Below are positions 34,551 through 43,386 of a stretch of DNA of 64,000 nt, in pieces. The first letter of the stretch is position 1; every line of letters begins with the position of its first letter. The notes beneath the pieces are model-generated. The model saw nothing but the letters and a program-made list of their open reading frames with translations, did no database searches and was not told the origin of the DNA. The stretch is from Pseudomonadota bacterium. GTDB taxonomy: Bacteria; Bdellovibrionota; UBA1018; CAIMNF01. The translations under genes and the position numbers were made by a program. The stretch is taken from positions 59,986 to 123,985 of the forward strand of contig JAIXOQ010000017.1 of NCBI GenBank assembly GCA_027486675.1, written 5' to 3'.

Positions 34551-35287
34551 GCGCTCACCCAGTCATAGCCTCGGGCTTCAAGCTCGCGAGCAAGTTCCGG
34601 CCCGCCACTACGAATGATCCGCCCCTCGGACAATACGTGCACGATATCTGGCTTAAGGACTTCAAGCATTCGTTGGTAGTGAGTGATCACGAGCATTGCG
34701 CGGTCTTGATTTCGATACTGCTCAATATTGCCGACCACATCCCGAAGTGCGTCGATATCTAGTCCAGAGTCGGTCTCATCGAGAACAACCACTTTTGGCT
34801 GAAGAAGGCGAAGCTGCAGTGTCTCCAGGCGTTTTTTTTCTCCTCCGCTAAATCCATCGTTCATAGAACGGGTCATGAAGGTTTCAGGTACTCCAAGAGC
34901 CTTGAGTTCCGTTTTAATCAATGCGCGAAACGATTGTGGCTCAAGTTCTGATCCCCGGACGGCTTTTAAGGCCGCTCTTAAAAACGAGGCGACCGTCACG
35001 CCAGGAATCGCAACCGGGTGTTGGAATGCTAAAAAAAGACGGGCTTTCGCACGGTCTTCAGGCGACCAATCGGAGATATCCACATCTTCTAAAAGAATCC
35101 TCCCCCCAGTTACTTTGTACTTTGGGTGACCCATGAGCACATTTGAGAGTGAAGTTTTTCCAGCTCCATTGCGTCCCATGATCGCGTGCACCTGCCCCGC
35201 CTTCAGCGTGAGGTTCACGCCCCTTAACACGGACTTACCCTCAATTTCTGCAGTCAGATTTTCAATACTCAGCAGGGTCCTACTCAT
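34547..35287 (-). CDS. sufC: Fe-S cluster assembly ATPase SufC
   Basis: ABC-type ATPase that powers the SufBCD scaffold. 246 residues: Walker A GRNGAGKTS, Q-loop LAFQHPVAIPG, ABC signature GFSGGEKKR, Walker B VVVLDETDSGLD, and switch His in VITHYQRM. The ATG overlaps the regulator stop by 4 bp, so translation is coupled along the operon. Confidence 0.96.
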   Translation of the reverse strand: MSRTLLSIENLTAEIEGKSVLRGVNLTLKAGQVHAIMGRNGAGKTSLSNVLMGHPKYKVTGGRILLEDVDISDWSPEDRAKARLFLAFQHPVAIPGVTVASFLRAALKAVRGSELEPQSFRALIKTELKALGVPETFMTRSMNDGFSGGEKKRLETLQLRLLQPKVVVLDETDSGLDIDALRDVVGNIEQYRNQDRAMLVITHYQRMLEVLKPDIVHVLSEGRIIRSGGPELARELEARGYDWVSA

Positions 35288-35757
35288 GAGAGCTCCATAA
35301 ATTTTCGTGCAATTTCCTGGGTACGTTTCACCGTGTGCGTCGCTGGCTGCACCAAATCAGCAAGCGTCATGTGGGTTGTGAACTGTTCAATATAAACCTG
35401 AAGCATGCTCCAGAAGGGCTTGATGGTGCAGTGATCCGCATGAACACAAATGGCTGATTTTCCAGAGTAGGAATCACAAAACTCTTCTGAAAACTTTCGC
35501 TTGTTTGAAAGTGCGTCAAAAACGTCTTTCAAAGAGATCTCCTCTGCTGGACGCGCTAATGAAAAGCCGCCTTTTGCGCCCCTCACTGTCTTCACTAATC
35601 CTGCACGCCTGAGGTACAGCATGAACTTCGAAACGTACTCAACACTGAGCCCCTCCGCTTCGGCAACCTCCGAGGCTGAGAGTGTTTTCTGACCAGACAC
35701 CGTCGCCAAACGTACGGCGCACCTGAGACCATATTCTTCTAATGCACTGACATTCAT
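35284..35757 (-). CDS. Rrf2-family regulator of the suf operon
   Basis: 157 residues from ATG 35757. Winged-helix N-terminus (YGLRCAVRLATVSGQKTLSASEVAEAEGLSVEYVSKFMLYL) and the wing VRGAKGGFSLARP. Three cysteines (FCDSYSGKSAICVHADHC) match the spacing class of Fe-S-sensing IscR/SufR proteins, so it probably senses cluster status and controls its own operon. There is no Shine-Dalgarno sequence; the -10 box lies 10 bp before the ATG. Confidence 0.9.
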   Translation of the reverse strand: MNVSALEEYGLRCAVRLATVSGQKTLSASEVAEAEGLSVEYVSKFMLYLRRAGLVKTVRGAKGGFSLARPAEEISLKDVFDALSNKRKFSEEFCDSYSGKSAICVHADHCTIKPFWSMLQVYIEQFTTHMTLADLVQPATHTVKRTQEIARKFMELS

Positions 35758-35767
35758 TGTGGACGTA

Positions 35768-35796
35768 ATTATGCCACTTTTCACGAACCTAAACAA
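35768..35796 (-). promoter_or_regulatory. suf operon promoter
   Basis: Minus strand: TTGTTT (35791-35796), 17-bp spacer, CATAAT (35768-35773). The predicted start of transcription is about 4 nt before the ATG. It would serve the run down to the mevalonate kinase genes. Confidence 0.55.
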
Positions 35797-35799
35797 TAC

Positions 35800-36951
35800 T
35801 CATTTGTCTTGATTCGACTGAGGCTCGACCGAGACGGCAAACAAGTTGCCTCCATGGGTCATTGCATAGAACCAGGGACGGCTGGGGTCTACCGCTACTC
35901 GCCCGCTAAAACCGCTCTGGTAGCCCGCATGAATTCGGGCCAAGAGCTTCCCAGTCGAGCGATCGAGCGCATAGAGATACTCGCTGCTTGAAGGAACAAT
36001 GAGGGCCTGGGCCACGAGAGCCACCTCACCCGGGACACCTGAATCCACGGAAAACTCCCAGAGAGGTCGCCCCAGGCGCCGATCTACGGCAAGCACCTTA
36101 CCCTGACTCGAGGAGACATAGAGACGGTCGCCATCTACCTTCACTTTGTGGGCTCCGCCCGCGTCCTCTAAGGACCAAATCACTTGGGCGTCTTTGACAC
36201 TCAAACAAAGCAAAGAGCCATCATAGGTCGGCCAGTAGACATGGTCTTCATCTCTCAGGGGCTCTGCATCTAAGTCATTAAATTTTTTTCCCGAGGATAA
36301 GGCACGCTCCCAAAGGACCTTACCCGTGGATTCAGAAACCACCACCAATCCACCATCCGCAAATCCAGCCCAAAGCTGGTCTCCGACCAACAAGGGAGTG
36401 GCCACTCTAGAAATGGTAGGACCTGCTGTGTTTCTTCGCCGATAGGACCACACCACCGCACCGGTATTTTGATCCAGTGCTACCAGCGCATCGTCTGAAG
36501 TCGTCACAAAAACTTTTCCATGCCCGAGCCGCGGCCTTGAGGCGATCGGATTGCGAACAGGTGTTTTCCACCGGATCTTCCCAGTGTTTGCGTCCAAGTT
36601 CGTCACTTCACCCTCACCCGAGACAAAAACGATTGTGTCGTCGGAAAGTTCCATTTCACTCATTACGCCGTTGGGAAGCGCGAGCCTAAATCGCTCCGCC
36701 TGCAAGCCGGGATAGAGCGAAATCACGCCAAACCGAGCACTGCCGATCAGCAAGGTGTTCTTATGCAGGACTGGACTTGCGTACTCAATGCCGAGACCGA
36801 CCTCAGTCGAAAGGGGGCGAACAGGATAGGTCCATTGCCTTCGCAACACCTCCGGCGCGGTAGCCTCACCTTTGTGGATATTTCGAGATGCACATCCTGA
36901 GCAAATAGCCAACATCAGGACACCAAAGGACAGGGAACGGAAAGATCTCAA
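35800..36951 (-). CDS. bamB: BamB-like PQQ-type beta-propeller lipoprotein
   Basis: 383 residues; lipobox ICSGC after a signal sequence. The chain has repeated propeller blades (LDANTGKIRWKTPV, LDQNTGAVVWSYRR, VSESTGKVLWERAL, LDRSTGKLLARI). BamB is an outer-membrane lipoprotein of the barrel-assembly machine. The pairing with a YfgM-like gene upstream and der nearby repeats the yfgM-bamB-der order of enterobacteria and supports the name. The ends overlap by 4 bp with the YfgM-like gene. Confidence 0.82.
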   Translation of the reverse strand: MRSFRSLSFGVLMLAICSGCASRNIHKGEATAPEVLRRQWTYPVRPLSTEVGLGIEYASPVLHKNTLLIGSARFGVISLYPGLQAERFRLALPNGVMSEMELSDDTIVFVSGEGEVTNLDANTGKIRWKTPVRNPIASRPRLGHGKVFVTTSDDALVALDQNTGAVVWSYRRRNTAGPTISRVATPLLVGDQLWAGFADGGLVVVSESTGKVLWERALSSGKKFNDLDAEPLRDEDHVYWPTYDGSLLCLSVKDAQVIWSLEDAGGAHKVKVDGDRLYVSSSQGKVLAVDRRLGRPLWEFSVDSGVPGEVALVAQALIVPSSSEYLYALDRSTGKLLARIHAGYQSGFSGRVAVDPSRPWFYAMTHGGNLFAVSVEPQSNQDK

Positions 36952-37586
36952 AGCGATCCACCAGACCCTTCAAGAGCCTTTTCGCCTTCTGCCACCAGAG
37001 CTGTATCCTGAACAAACTCACGTTTTAAGGTCTCGAAGTAGGCTTTTGCACTCTCTTGCTTCCCATTCGTTTGTGCCATTTCGATCAACTCAACCAGTGC
37101 CCGTCCCTTCATGCCGACGTCCTTAGATTTTGAAACTTTCACGTACTCAGCTTCGCTTTCGGACCACATTTTCTGCTGTGAGTAGGCGTGAGCCTTTAAC
37201 CACGAGACGGCTGAACGCTTCAGGTCTGAATTCGCAACTCTTTCAGCTTGAAGTAAAAACACGAGCGCCCGCTCACTCTTTCCGTTGGAGGTAAAGAGGG
37301 CGCCGAGCTCTAAGGCTGCTTCAAACTGCACTGCCTGAGAGTGTGATGACTTTGCTAGGTCAGAGAGTTTTGAGACTGCCTCTGCATAAACTTGGTCGGG
37401 ATCAATCATTGCCCCCGTATCTGTTGGGTTCGGAAAAAGCTTTCGGGCTTCGTAAAGCGCATTCCTGGCAGCGTCCTGTTTTTGATCACTCACGCGCTCG
37501 TAAAAGAATACCGTGACCGAGACCAAAATCACTCCCACTGCAGCTATGTAGATCCATTTGACGTTTTTGTTTTTTGAAGAGTCCAT
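36948..37586 (-). CDS. YfgM-like membrane-anchored TPR protein
   Basis: 212 residues from ATG 37586 with GAGG 4-5 nt before it. One N-terminal transmembrane segment (residues 13-29) and a periplasmic TPR-like array of helices (ALELGALFTSNGKSERALVFLLQAERV, ALVELIEMAQTNGKQESAKAYFETL). YfgM homologues bind the Sec translocon and periplasmic chaperones. Directly upstream of and overlapping the BamB-like gene. Confidence 0.75.
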   Translation of the reverse strand: MDSSKNKNVKWIYIAAVGVILVSVTVFFYERVSDQKQDAARNALYEARKLFPNPTDTGAMIDPDQVYAEAVSKLSDLAKSSHSQAVQFEAALELGALFTSNGKSERALVFLLQAERVANSDLKRSAVSWLKAHAYSQQKMWSESEAEYVKVSKSKDVGMKGRALVELIEMAQTNGKQESAKAYFETLKREFVQDTALVAEGEKALEGSGGSL

Positions 37587-37653
37587 GTCCCTCAAGTTTC
37601 AAAGCGTTGGTCCATCGTTGTCAAAAAGAAAGCCCGTGTTAAACTAAATCACG

Positions 37654-38157
37654 ATGAGAATAATTGTGATTCGAACAAAGGCTGCTTTTTCTCTGCTCCT
37701 CCTATTTTTGGCCGTCAACGCTGGCGCTAAAGACCTCACGGGACGTATGGGCTTAGGCTACAACACACAGTTTGGCTCAAGCTCGGCTCTAGACGGTGTC
37801 CCTGCCGTGAGCTTCAAGTATGGACTCGCAAGACATATGCAGGTGCAATTGATCGCAGGACTCAACACCAAAACCCCGAGCGAAGGCGTGGCTGCAGGTA
37901 AGTTTCTCACGACGCTTCTGTCCGAAAATTACGTCAACCCGTACCTTGCGCTGGGACTGGGGTATGTCTCAAAGAACTCTAACTCTGGCATTCAGATGCT
38001 GGGAGGCTTGGGTGCAGAATTCTTCATCCCTGGGGTAGACAACGTGGGCATCAGTTTTGAAGCCGGCCTCACACTAGAAAATGTAACTACATCCTCGTTT
38101 CTGGTCCGAACCTACGGGGCAAGCTTCCTCGAGGCCGGAATTCATTATTACTTTTAA
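37654..38157 (+). CDS. Small outer-membrane beta-barrel protein
   Basis: 167 residues with a signal peptide (hydrophobic residues 9-21, NAGA before KDLTG). The mature part is a series of short amphipathic strands (GRMGLGYNTQF, PAVSFKYGLA, MQVQLIAGLNT, YLALGLGYVS, GISFEAGLTL) and ends in an aromatic residue (HYYF), as outer-membrane barrels do. Function unknown. 27 bp before a second barrel gene on the same strand. Confidence 0.75.
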   Translation: MRIIVIRTKAAFSLLLLFLAVNAGAKDLTGRMGLGYNTQFGSSSALDGVPAVSFKYGLARHMQVQLIAGLNTKTPSEGVAAGKFLTTLLSENYVNPYLALGLGYVSKNSNSGIQMLGGLGAEFFIPGVDNVGISFEAGLTLENVTTSSFLVRTYGASFLEAGIHYYF

Positions 38158-38184
38158 GAGTTAGCACAAGAAGGGGGCAGGAAA

Positions 38185-38916
38185 GTGCAGCCTAAATTCA
38201 CTTCATTATTTGCCCTACTTCTCGCTTTAGGCACCTCTGCTTCGGCTCAAGACGGCGCAGGAGCTAAATCTCAGGACCCAAGCCCCGGCCCCGTGCTGCC
38301 ACTTCAGGAAGGTTATGGATCTTTTGGGAACCAAGACATAACGCTGGATGACGAGCAAGACACGCTTTACATGCAGTACGGAAAGTTCTTTGCCATAGGG
38401 CTTGGCCTAGGAGTTCAAGAATGGGGCGGCAACCGCGGTAAACTTTATGAACCTGCTTTTCCAAGGCTTGATGTCAAAGTGCAAGTCTGGCTCGATTTTC
38501 AGTTTGCCCTTGAACTTGGACTTTTTTATGCGAGTCACTCCTTTGTTTCAGACAACCTTCCGTGGACTGCCAATGTGCTTGGATATGGGGCGGGCCTTAA
38601 GTATTACTTTGATACCCGCGATGCGGCAGCTCCTGTGACTTTCTCCAATCCATTTTTAGTCGTTGGTGCAGGAAACATGAATAAAACAGTGAGTAGCCCG
38701 ACCGCGTCTACAACCGACGCAGAATCCGCATTCACTTTTAACTTCGGCGCCGGTTTAGAGTTTCCGCTGAAGCACCGCGCAAGCTACGTCACCTTAGAAG
38801 CCCGGTACAATACCGTGAACTTCAACGACAAATTCAGCTCTGAGTTCTCGGACAAAGTGCCTAACTTAACCGGTGGCTTTTTTAACGTGATGATTGGCGT
38901 GCTGTTCGTCTGGTAG
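38185..38916 (+). CDS. Outer-membrane beta-barrel protein
   Basis: 243 residues from GTG 38185 with a purine-rich ribosome site (GGGGGCAGGAAA). Signal peptide ends ASA before QDGAG. Alternating strands (FFAIGLGLGVQEW, DVKVQVWLDFQFALELGLFY, YGAGLKYYF, FNFGAGLEFPL, VTLEARYNTVNF) and a C-terminal LFVW mark a barrel. The two barrel genes interrupt the bamB-der neighbourhood on the opposite strand. Its end overlaps der by 35 bp, tail to tail. Confidence 0.78.
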   Translation: MQPKFTSLFALLLALGTSASAQDGAGAKSQDPSPGPVLPLQEGYGSFGNQDITLDDEQDTLYMQYGKFFAIGLGLGVQEWGGNRGKLYEPAFPRLDVKVQVWLDFQFALELGLFYASHSFVSDNLPWTANVLGYGAGLKYYFDTRDAAAPVTFSNPFLVVGAGNMNKTVSSPTASTTDAESAFTFNFGAGLEFPLKHRASYVTLEARYNTVNFNDKFSSEFSDKVPNLTGGFFNVMIGVLFVW

Positions 38917-40378
38917 AGGCCTTGAGTTCAAATCGAATCGGCGTTCCTGAGAATCCAAACTTTTCGCGTATGCCATTGATCAAGTGACGCTTCAGACTAA
39001 AATGCACCTTCTTAGGGTCATTGATGTGGGCAATAAAACGAGGCGGTCTGCGCCCAACTTGCTGCACTAAGTACATTTTTGCATCGGCAGGATTATTGCG
39101 TTCAAGCATCAGAGAAACTAGCTCTGTCACTTCGTGGGCGCTGACTTTCCGCTCTCGCTCAAGAAGTACGGTTTGAATCGTTCTTAGAAGACGCTCAAGT
39201 CCCTTGCCTTCCGTCGCTGTCGTAAATACGAGCGGTGCATAGCCTAAGAACCGGATCTGTTTCCGGATACGCTCTTCAGCGTCTTTTTGATTAAATTCAT
39301 CGTTAGTCTTTTGAGTGTCCCATTTATTGAGCACCAGGATGACACTGCAACCCGCATCCTCAATCAGCCCTGCGATTTTTTCATCTTGATCCCCTATCCC
39401 GCGCTCCCCATCTAAAACAAGAAGCGCCAGATCGGCTCTGTCTAAGGTTTTAATCGTCTGTACAACCGATAGAACTTCAATCCCGTCCTCAGTTTTACTT
39501 TTCTTACGGACGCCTGCGGTATCAATGAGCAAAACCGTCTGATCACCCCATTCAAGAAGTGAATCCACTGGATCTACGGTAGTGCCAGCAATCGGAGACG
39601 TCACGGAGCGTGCATCACCTGCTATTGCGTTGAGCAGCGTACTTTTACCCACATTGGGTTGACCGACAATTGCAATCCTTGGGATACGAATCTGTGGTAG
39701 CTGCACAGGCGGCTGGTCTTCATCATCCAGGGAGATCTCACTGAACTCCTCATCTGACTCCCCTTCTGACTCTTCATCCACCTCATCATCGATCTCTTTC
39801 TCCGACGTATCCTTCAGGTCGTCCTCAAGCTCAAGTCGTGCCAAGTCCTCTTGGAAGGGTTTATCAGTCGTATGCGGGAGATCTAAAATCGCTTCTTTCA
39901 GTTCATCAATGCCTAAATTGTGTTCTGCGGAAACTGCGTACCAAACATCTAATCCGAACTCATGAAACTCAACCAGCTCCTCTTCCGTAGCATAGGGCTG
40001 ATCCACTTTATTGATCAGCAACCAAACCGGAGTTGACTTCAGCACTCCTGCCCTTCTTAAAGCTGCAAAAACTTGTCGGTCCTCAAGGGTCACGCCAGTC
40101 CTAGAATCGATCACGAACAAGACTAGACTTGCGTCTTCTAGAGCACGCTCCACCTGACCTCTGATTTCTTCCTGAAAATCAGACGAACCGAGTCCACCGG
40201 TGTCCGTAAATACAATTTGTTCTTCACGATTACTGATGTGCCAAGTCACTAGCTCACGGATACGATCCCGCGTCACGCCTGGTGTATCTAATACGATGGC
40301 GCGCCTTCGGCCGATGAGTCGATTAAAAAGCGAACTTTTGCCGACATTTGGCCGACCAACAATGACGACTGATTTCAC
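38882..40378 (-). CDS. der: Ribosome biogenesis GTPase Der
   Basis: Two tandem GTPase domains that act in 50S subunit assembly. Domain 1: GRPNVGKSS (8-16), DTPGVTRD, NKVD; domain 2: GQPNVGKST (239-247), DTAGVRKK, LNKWD; then a KH-like C-terminal domain. 498 residues, longer than most because of a strongly acidic linker at about 176-224 (39707-39853). Overlaps era by 4 bp. Confidence 0.96.
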   Translation of the reverse strand: MKSVVIVGRPNVGKSSLFNRLIGRRRAIVLDTPGVTRDRIRELVTWHISNREEQIVFTDTGGLGSSDFQEEIRGQVERALEDASLVLFVIDSRTGVTLEDRQVFAALRRAGVLKSTPVWLLINKVDQPYATEEELVEFHEFGLDVWYAVSAEHNLGIDELKEAILDLPHTTDKPFQEDLARLELEDDLKDTSEKEIDDEVDEESEGESDEEFSEISLDDEDQPPVQLPQIRIPRIAIVGQPNVGKSTLLNAIAGDARSVTSPIAGTTVDPVDSLLEWGDQTVLLIDTAGVRKKSKTEDGIEVLSVVQTIKTLDRADLALLVLDGERGIGDQDEKIAGLIEDAGCSVILVLNKWDTQKTNDEFNQKDAEERIRKQIRFLGYAPLVFTTATEGKGLERLLRTIQTVLLERERKVSAHEVTELVSLMLERNNPADAKMYLVQQVGRRPPRFIAHINDPKKVHFSLKRHLINGIREKFGFSGTPIRFELKASTRRTARQSSR

Positions 40379-41292
40379 GACTTACCTCTTTTTTTATAAC
40401 CAAAACGTTTTAACTGGGTAGCATTCCTAGTCCACTCAGGAGCCACTTTGACCCTAAGCCCAAGAAAAACTTTTTCACCCACGAGTTTTTCAATCTCTGG
40501 CCGTGCTGCAGCACCAATCTCTTTTATTTTTTTTCCGCCGGCACCAATGATCATGCCCTTCTGACTGTCTCGCTCGCAGTAGATCGTACAATGAATCTGA
40601 ACCGGCTTTTCAGCTTCTTTAAATTCATCAACCTCAACAGCAGTGCTGTATGGAATCTCATCTCCGAGACAGAGCATGAGTTGCTTTCGAATCAATTCTG
40701 CAGTCAGTTGACGCACAGTCTGATCTGTCCACTGGTCCTGATCTCCGTAAAGAAGCGGGCCTGGTTTAGCATACTCAAAAAGAGCAGCTAAAAGATCCTG
40801 GACCCCTTGACCTTTTTCGGCACTCAAAGAAAGAAGCGGGGTGGTTTTCCGATAATGTCCACGCTCCTCTGTAATTTGCTGGGCCCATTCAGATGTCCAT
40901 AAGGGAGCGGGCCTAAGATCTGATTTGTTCACACAAATCACAAGCGGAGAAGATACCTTCACTAGGACTTCTCGGACGGGTTCTTCATGTTTTGCTTCAC
41001 TGGCTGGATCAACCATGTAGACCACAGCATCAGGGTCTTCTAACGCCAGTTTAACTGCGTCGATCATGGTCTCATTGATCCCACCGACTTTCGCCCGATG
41101 CATGCCAGGCGTATCAATAAAAATAAGCTGACCTCTGGGTTCGGTCAGAACACCGCGAATCGACTGGCGGGTGGTTTGCGCTTTTGGCGTAACGATACTG
41201 ACCGTTTCACCGATGATACGATTCACGAGCGTCGACTTGCCTACGTTAGGCCTGCCAGCGATGACAATCACACCCACTTTTGTTTCAATCAT
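40375..41292 (-). CDS. era: GTPase Era
   Basis: Essential GTPase for 16S rRNA maturation. 305 residues: G1 GRPNVGKST, DTPGMHRAK, NKSD and a C-terminal KH domain with GMIIGAGGKKIKEIG. It overlaps rnc by 8 bp and der by 4 bp; the rnc-era pair is widely conserved and both act on rRNA. Confidence 0.97.
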   Translation of the reverse strand: MIETKVGVIVIAGRPNVGKSTLVNRIIGETVSIVTPKAQTTRQSIRGVLTEPRGQLIFIDTPGMHRAKVGGINETMIDAVKLALEDPDAVVYMVDPASEAKHEEPVREVLVKVSSPLVICVNKSDLRPAPLWTSEWAQQITEERGHYRKTTPLLSLSAEKGQGVQDLLAALFEYAKPGPLLYGDQDQWTDQTVRQLTAELIRKQLMLCLGDEIPYSTAVEVDEFKEAEKPVQIHCTIYCERDSQKGMIIGAGGKKIKEIGAAARPEIEKLVGEKVFLGLRVKVAPEWTRNATQLKRFGYKKRGKS

Positions 41293-42010
41293 GAGACGGT
41301 CCAGCCATAAAGTTTTCTTCTAAAACACGAACAAGCGCCTCTCGCGCCGCTTCCTGTTCGGCTTCCTTCTTTGAAGAACCTGAGGCACTCCCGAGTAAAA
41401 CTTCATTCATACGGACTTCAACGGTGAACCTCTTCTGATGATCCGGGCCTTGACTATCAATCACCCTGTAGTTGGGTGTGATGCGATATCGACCTTGAAG
41501 CTCCTCTTGAAGCCTGGTCTTCGCATCTGGATGATGAAGCCTGGTGACCTCCTCCTTAAAGAGGGGGCTAAAAATCTCACGAAGCACGGGGTACACCGCA
41601 TGGAACCCGCCATCAATATAGATGGCAGCAACAAGCGCCTCAAAGGTACTGGAAAGAATCGAAGGCTTTTTTGCGCCTCCAGTCAACGTTTCACCACGCC
41701 CGAGCCTTATCAAATCGCCGAGCTGTAAAGATTGACTCACCTCTGTGAGCGTTCGTTCATTCACAACCGCCGCACGCATTCGGGACAACTGTCCCTCGGG
41801 TGCGTCGGGAAATGCTTCAAGAAGCAGGTCAGAGATGACTACTGATAGAACAGAGTCCCCCATAAACTCCAAACGTTCATTATCCCGCTTTGAAAGAGGC
41901 AAATGGGGAAGCTTCTCATGACCATAACTGACGTGTGTTAGTGCCTGCGTCAGAAGCTCGAGATCACTGAAGACATAACCAATTCTTTGCTGCAACCGGA
42001 TAAGACTCAT
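41285..42010 (-). CDS. rnc: Ribonuclease III
   Basis: Cuts double-stranded RNA in rRNA processing. 241 residues from ATG 42010 (MSLIRLQQRIGYVF). Catalytic signature NERLEFMGDSVLSVVI, second acidic cluster TFEALVAAIYIDGG, and a C-terminal dsRNA-binding domain (DAKTRLQEELQG, GSASGSSKKEAEQEAAREAL). Overlaps the mtaB end by 4 bp. Confidence 0.96.
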   Translation of the reverse strand: MSLIRLQQRIGYVFSDLELLTQALTHVSYGHEKLPHLPLSKRDNERLEFMGDSVLSVVISDLLLEAFPDAPEGQLSRMRAAVVNERTLTEVSQSLQLGDLIRLGRGETLTGGAKKPSILSSTFEALVAAIYIDGGFHAVYPVLREIFSPLFKEEVTRLHHPDAKTRLQEELQGRYRITPNYRVIDSQGPDHQKRFTVEVRMNEVLLGSASGSSKKEAEQEAAREALVRVLEENFMAGPSHD

Positions 42011-43386
42011 TGCATCACCTCTGCGTTCCAATGCCCGTCTTGAGATGCCCGATCTATTGTGTAGTCAAGAATACGCGCCGAACCCACTTGGTTCAGGAGT
42101 TCAACTGAGGACTCTGAGGCGCGCGCGATCACCCGCTCATAGTTTGTTGTGAGTCCAGAGAGCCTCCATCCGCCGTCGCGCCCTTGAAAATGCGACTCCC
42201 AAAGAACATCTTTCGCGACTGTTAGGCCACTTTTCAGACCTTCAATAAATCTTTGCTCTAACCGCTCTTGGCTCAGTGCTGCAAGCACCCTTGCGCGGAC
42301 CTTGCGTTCTGCGACTGGCACCACTTCCTTAAGCTTAGTTGCAGGCGTTCCGCTTCTTTCACTGTAGGGAAACACATGCAATCGACTCCAAGGGAGTTCT
42401 TTCAGCGTAGCGACCGTTTCCTGGAATATTTCAGCTGTCTCACCGGGAAACCCAGTGATGAGATCCATGCCTACAAACACCTTTCCTTGTCGGATTTCCT
42501 GAATGCGCTTCAATGTGTGAACAACCTCTTCTGAACCATATTTCCGCTTCATACGACGCAGTATGAGCGGGTGCGGACTTTGAAGAGACACATGAAAATG
42601 CGGACAAAAGTTTTCATGCTCTTCCATCAGATGAAGAATTTTTTCCGTTATCTCTACCGGATCTAACGAGCTTACTCGTAACCTAGGGACTCGGACTTTG
42701 GTCAATAGCTCTTCTATCAATGAGGCTAACTCGGGATGATCACCGATATTTGTACCGGTTAAGATCACCTCTTTTGTGCCTTCCTCAATCAATGACTGAA
42801 CCCCATGAACAATCTCTTTTCTAGAAAGAGATCTTGCCGGCCCCCGGCCGTAAGGGATCACACAATAGGTGCAAAAATGGTCACAGCCTTCTTGAATCTT
42901 TATAAATGCCCGAGTTCTATAAGTCCCAGCTCCGCGCTCAAGTTGAGAAACCTCTGCAAAATTTGCTTGCGGGATTTGCCACTCACGATCCATTGGATGC
43001 TCTGATCGGAAGGCTTTGTAGTCCTTCACTTGTCCTAATGGACCTGCCACCGCACTCAAAGCGAGTTCGGCAAACTTTTGTTTGTCGCTATTGCCAATGA
43101 CTGCAGTCACACCCGGAATGGCCTGAGAAAGGCTTGGTGCAACCTCTGCTCCACAGCCAGTGTAGATCACCCGAGCCTTGGGGTTCATTCTTGCTGCTCT
43201 TGTCGCGGCTTTCCTACTTTGACGATCCGCCTCGTCAGTCACAGTGCAGGAATTCACCACCACAAGGTCTGCATCCATTTCAGAATCAGTCGGTGTCCAC
43301 CCCGCCCTACGCAGGCTCATTTCAATTTGTTGGCCATCTGATGCATTTGCTTTGCAGCCTAAAGTGCGAACAAGAAAGCGATTCAT
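42007..43386 (-). CDS. mtaB: tRNA t6A37 methylthiotransferase MtaB
   Basis: Radical-SAM enzyme that adds a methylthio group to t6A at position 37 of tRNA. 459 residues. N-terminal cluster cysteines (LGCKANASDG, NSCTVTDEAD, TGCGAEV) and radical-SAM motif GCDHFCTYCVIP with GRGPARS. TRAM-like C-terminal part. The LGCKxN start separates MtaB from MiaB/RimO. ATG overlaps the MnmA-like gene stop by 4 bp. TsaE, which helps make t6A, is encoded 3.5 kb away. Confidence 0.9.
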   Translation of the reverse strand: MNRFLVRTLGCKANASDGQQIEMSLRRAGWTPTDSEMDADLVVVNSCTVTDEADRQSRKAATRAARMNPKARVIYTGCGAEVAPSLSQAIPGVTAVIGNSDKQKFAELALSAVAGPLGQVKDYKAFRSEHPMDREWQIPQANFAEVSQLERGAGTYRTRAFIKIQEGCDHFCTYCVIPYGRGPARSLSRKEIVHGVQSLIEEGTKEVILTGTNIGDHPELASLIEELLTKVRVPRLRVSSLDPVEITEKILHLMEEHENFCPHFHVSLQSPHPLILRRMKRKYGSEEVVHTLKRIQEIRQGKVFVGMDLITGFPGETAEIFQETVATLKELPWSRLHVFPYSERSGTPATKLKEVVPVAERKVRARVLAALSQERLEQRFIEGLKSGLTVAKDVLWESHFQGRDGGWRLSGLTTNYERVIARASESSVELLNQVGSARILDYTIDRASQDGHWNAEVMQ

